From an uncultured Lachnospiraceae bacterium (GTDB taxonomy: Bacteria > Bacillota_A > Clostridia > Lachnospirales > Lachnospiraceae), in the NCBI GenBank assembly GCA_902795715.1, contig CADBME010000466.1:1-8791 (forward strand): a stretch of DNA of 8,791 nt, written 5' to 3'. The translations under genes and the position numbers were made by a program. Below are positions 6,911 to 8,791 of the stretch, in pieces (positions within the stretch are counted from its first letter, which is position 1; every line of letters begins with the position of its first letter). The notes beneath the pieces are model-generated. The model saw nothing but the letters and a program-made list of their open reading frames with translations. It ran no database searches and was not told the DNA's origin.

Positions 6911-6984
6911 TGCCATGTCAGGAGTAGATTGCAAGCGGCTAATCCGTACGCCGGCATGCCTCGTAAGAAAAAATTAAGATTTTC

Positions 6985-7013
6985 TTGACAATAATCAGCA
7001 ATAATTATACTAT
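6985..7013 (+). promoter_or_regulatory. Predicted promoter of mscL
   Basis: A perfect TTGACA (6985-6990) is followed at 17 bp by TACTAT (7008-7013); the better hexamer TATACT (7006-7011) has a short 15-bp spacer. The -35 box overlaps the right arm of a 7-bp inverted repeat, AAGAAAA (6965-6971) with TTTTCTT (6980-6986). Confidence 0.55.
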
Positions 7014-7039
7014 TAATAGCAAGCAGTAATAGCAAGCAG
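7014..7039 (+). repeat. Tandem 13-bp direct repeat in the mscL leader
   Basis: TAATAGCAAGCAG occurs twice head to tail with no gap (7014-7026, 7027-7039), immediately after the predicted -10 box. The copies are identical, which suggests a recent duplication. It changes leader length and could duplicate a binding site. Confidence 0.9.
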
Positions 7040-7072
7040 CTTAATTGACACTTTAAAGAAAGGACGGTAGAT

Positions 7073-7483
7073 ATGAGCGGATTTATTAAAGAATTTAAAG
7101 AATTTATTTCCCGTGGTAATGTAATGGATATGGCTGTTGGTGTCATCATTGGTGGCGCTTTTTCCGCTATAGTAACATCCCTGGTTGAAGATGTGATCAT
7201 GCCCATTATTGCAATTCCGACTAAAGGGGCTGATTTCACCAAGATGAAGTTAGGTCCCATCATGATCGGTAACCTGATTTCTGCAGTTATCAATTTCCTG
7301 ATTATTGCCTTTGTACTTTTCACTGTAATCAAAGCATTCAATAAAGCCAAGGCTTTAGCAGTACCGGGCGGGGAAGAAGAGGAAGTTCTGACAGTCAAAA
7401 CCTGTCCTTATTGCAAGTCTGAGATTGATATCGAAGCAACCAGATGTCCTCATTGTACATCCGAACTGCCTGAAGAACAGTAA
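7073..7483 (+). CDS. mscL: Large-conductance mechanosensitive channel with zinc-ribbon-like tail
   Basis: MscL forms a homopentameric membrane pore that opens under high membrane tension and releases solutes during hypo-osmotic shock. The protein has 136 residues and the start follows AAAGGA at about 8 nt. The N-terminal amphipathic helix (SGFIKEFKEFISRGN), pore helix TM1 (about 16-46, DMAVGVIIGGAFSAIVTSLVEDVIMPII), a short external loop (about 47-63) and TM2 (about 64-88) are all present. After the TM2 end (KAFNKAKA) and an acidic linker (GGEEEEV, 99-105), the usual C-terminal helical bundle is replaced by CPYCKSEIDIEATRCPHC: Cys111, 114, 125 and 128 in a CxxC-x10-CxxC arrangement, as in a small zinc ribbon. 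I believe this tail recurs in other Firmicutes MscL proteins; its function is not known to me. No clear terminator follows. Confidence 0.95.
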   Translation: MSGFIKEFKEFISRGNVMDMAVGVIIGGAFSAIVTSLVEDVIMPIIAIPTKGADFTKMKLGPIMIGNLISAVINFLIIAFVLFTVIKAFNKAKALAVPGGEEEEVLTVKTCPYCKSEIDIEATRCPHCTSELPEEQ

Positions 7484-7500
7484 GATCAGTCAAGATCAGT
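7482..7500 (+). repeat. Short direct repeat at the mscL stop codon
   Basis: AAGATCAGT occurs at 7482-7490 and 7492-7500, a 10-bp period beginning inside the mscL stop codon. It is probably a small slippage duplication. Confidence 0.7.
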
Positions 7501-7552
7501 TGAATCTGCGGCAGAAAAAGAGTTACAGACAAAGTAAAAGGGATATTTTCGG

Positions 7553-7558
7553 TATAAT
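7553..7558 (+). promoter_or_regulatory. Possible -10 box upstream of the methyltransferase gene
   Basis: A perfect TATAAT 38 bp before the GTG start. No good -35 hexamer lies at the proper distance, so this may be a weak promoter or one needing an activator. The gene may also be read through from mscL. Confidence 0.4.
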
Positions 7559-7596
7559 ATGAAAATAATCAATCCAATACAGATAGGAGTCTTCCT

Positions 7597-8739
7597 GTGA
7601 AAAGAAACTGTCCTTATGCAAAAAAATGCGGCGGATGCCGCTTTATAACAGAGGATTACGAACAGGAGCTTCAGAAAAAACAAGCAGAAGTCAGCAAAAT
7701 GCTGGCTTCTTTTTGTAAAGTGGAGCCCATCATCGGAATGAAAGATCCTCTTCACTACCGCAACAAAGTACACGGGGTAGTAGCCGGCGACCGGAAGGGA
7801 AACTGTTTTACCGGAATCTACGCTGAGGGAACTCATCGGGTTATCCGGGTGGACCGCTGCCTGATTGAGAATGAGAATGCAGACCGGATCATGAATACCA
7901 TCACCGACCTTATGAAGTCCTTCAAAATGAAACCTTATGACGAAGACAGCGGCAGAGGCTTTCTCAGGCATATCCTGATCCGGACCGGACATGTAAGCGG
8001 TCAGATATTGGTGGTACTCGTGACATCCACCAATGTATTCCCCGGTAAAAATCATTTTATCAAGGTCCTTCGAAAAGAACATCCGGAAATCACATCGATT
8101 GTTTTGAATATAAATAATCGAAAGACCAGTATGATTCTCGGAGACCGACAGCAGATTTTGTATGGCAGGGGATATATAGAAGATCGATTATGCGGGAAAA
8201 CCTTCCGTATATCTCCTAAATCATTTTATCAGGTAAACCCGGTCCAGACGGAGATCCTCTATCAAAAAGCCATTGAATACGCACAGTTAACCGGGAAAGA
8301 AAGTGTCATAGATGCTTACTGCGGCATCGGAACCATCGGCATGGCTGCCTCAGATCACTGCGCTCAGGTGATTGGCGTGGAGCTCAACAAGGATGCCGTC
8401 CGGGATGCCATATCCAATGCAAAGAGAAATCAGACAAAAAATATCAGATTCCTTTGCGGTGACGCAGGGGAGTACATGGTGAAACTGGCATCGGAAAAGC
8501 AAAAAGCCCATGTGGTCTTCATGGATCCGCCCAGGGCCGGCAGTGACCGCCGCTTTCTGTCCTGCCTCCTGAAAATGAGTCCGTCCCGGGTGGTATATGT
8601 ATCATGTAACCCTGAAACTTTGAAAAGAGATCTGGCATATCTGACCGGGCATGGCTACAGGGCAAGAAAGATTCAGCCAGTAGATATGTTCCCCGGAACC
8701 GGGCACGTCGAGACTGTCTGTCTACTAACACATTCTTGA
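7597..8739 (+). CDS. rRNA (uracil-C5)-methyltransferase, TrmA/RlmD (RumA) family
   Basis: This SAM-dependent enzyme makes 5-methyluridine in RNA, most likely in 23S rRNA (the RlmD/RlmCD role). The GTG start at 7597 follows AGGAG (7585-7589) at 7 nt, and the family motifs begin at once. The protein has 380 residues. Cys5, Cys11 and Cys14 (CPYAKKCGGC) with Cys88 (DRCL) form the expected [4Fe-4S] ligand set. The SAM-binding loop DAYCGIGTIGM starts at Asp239, DPPRAGSD at Asp310, the nucleophilic Cys337 is in YVSCNPETLKRD, and the C-terminal signature is PVDMFPGTGHVETV with the catalytic-base Glu. The N-terminal TRAM RNA-binding domain of RumA/RlmCD is absent, and there is no room for it upstream in frame with a usable start. 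The exact uridine (U747, U1939 or another) cannot be decided from sequence. Confidence 0.92.
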   Translation: MKRNCPYAKKCGGCRFITEDYEQELQKKQAEVSKMLASFCKVEPIIGMKDPLHYRNKVHGVVAGDRKGNCFTGIYAEGTHRVIRVDRCLIENENADRIMNTITDLMKSFKMKPYDEDSGRGFLRHILIRTGHVSGQILVVLVTSTNVFPGKNHFIKVLRKEHPEITSIVLNINNRKTSMILGDRQQILYGRGYIEDRLCGKTFRISPKSFYQVNPVQTEILYQKAIEYAQLTGKESVIDAYCGIGTIGMAASDHCAQVIGVELNKDAVRDAISNAKRNQTKNIRFLCGDAGEYMVKLASEKQKAHVVFMDPPRAGSDRRFLSCLLKMSPSRVVYVSCNPETLKRDLAYLTGHGYRARKIQPVDMFPGTGHVETVCLLTHS

Positions 8740-8791
8740 AGAAAAAGGGCTGAAAAAGCCTGAAATCAAGGGGTTTCCGTCACCAGGAGCA

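Noticed and set aside
8748..8760. Small hairpin GGCT-GAAAA-AGCC at the right end, readable as a minus-strand terminator followed by CTTTTTC
   Set aside because: The stem is only 4 bp and no minus-strand gene is visible before the window ends. The last 52 bases hold nothing I can name.
1..8791. Mobile element, CRISPR array, tRNA/rRNA, defence cluster or other undescribed multi-gene system
   Set aside because: No transposase, integrase, repeat-spacer pattern, tRNA cloverleaf or toxin-antitoxin-like pair was seen; every long gene belongs to a known housekeeping family.

Overview
The window reads as ordinary chromosomal DNA from a low-to-moderate-GC Gram-positive anaerobe, most likely a Clostridia member of the Lachnospiraceae type. 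The basis is protein character (a TrpA with an AEGP motif, a compact IscS/IscU pair, MscL with a C-terminal zinc-ribbon-like tail, a short RlmD/RumA-type methyltransferase), strong AGGAGG-type ribosome binding sites and consensus sigma-A promoters. This placement is inferred, not searched. All real genes lie on the + strand.

Layout. 1-1796: the end of a tryptophan operon, trpB (5' end cut off by the window edge) overlapping trpA by 8 bp. 1797-3145: a single-gene unit with its own promoter (TTGACG-N18-TATATT), a polytopic acyltransferase-3 family membrane protein, and a good intrinsic terminator. 3146-5060: an iron-sulfur assembly operon, iscS/nifS (cysteine desulfurase) overlapping iscU (scaffold) by 11 bp. 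It is driven by a perfect-consensus promoter (TTGACA-N17-TATAAT) whose -10 box lies inside a 31-bp near-perfect dyad, followed by a folded leader of about 140 nt that could encode a 30-residue peptide. 5061-6865: a monocistronic glycerol-kinase-like gene (glpK) with its own promoter, a 24-bp dyad at the predicted transcription start, a folded leader, an ideal ribosome binding site and a GC-rich terminator hairpin. 6866-7483: mscL, a mechanosensitive channel, preceded by repeats and a promoter. 7484-8739: a TrmA/RlmD-family rRNA m5U methyltransferase starting at GTG. The last 52 bases hold no gene I can support.

The genes form unrelated housekeeping units: tryptophan synthesis, cell-surface acylation, Fe-S cluster assembly, polyol phosphorylation, osmotic protection and rRNA modification. 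One functional link is that the methyltransferase carries the four-cysteine pattern of a [4Fe-4S] protein and would be a client of the Isc pair.

I see no mobile element, CRISPR array, tRNA, rRNA or defence system, and no clear undescribed multi-gene system. The points most worth a second look are the glycerol kinase, which has lost two aromatic glycerol-contacting residues and the PTS-phosphorylated histidine, the MscL zinc-ribbon tail, and the operator-like dyads placed on the isc and glpK promoters.
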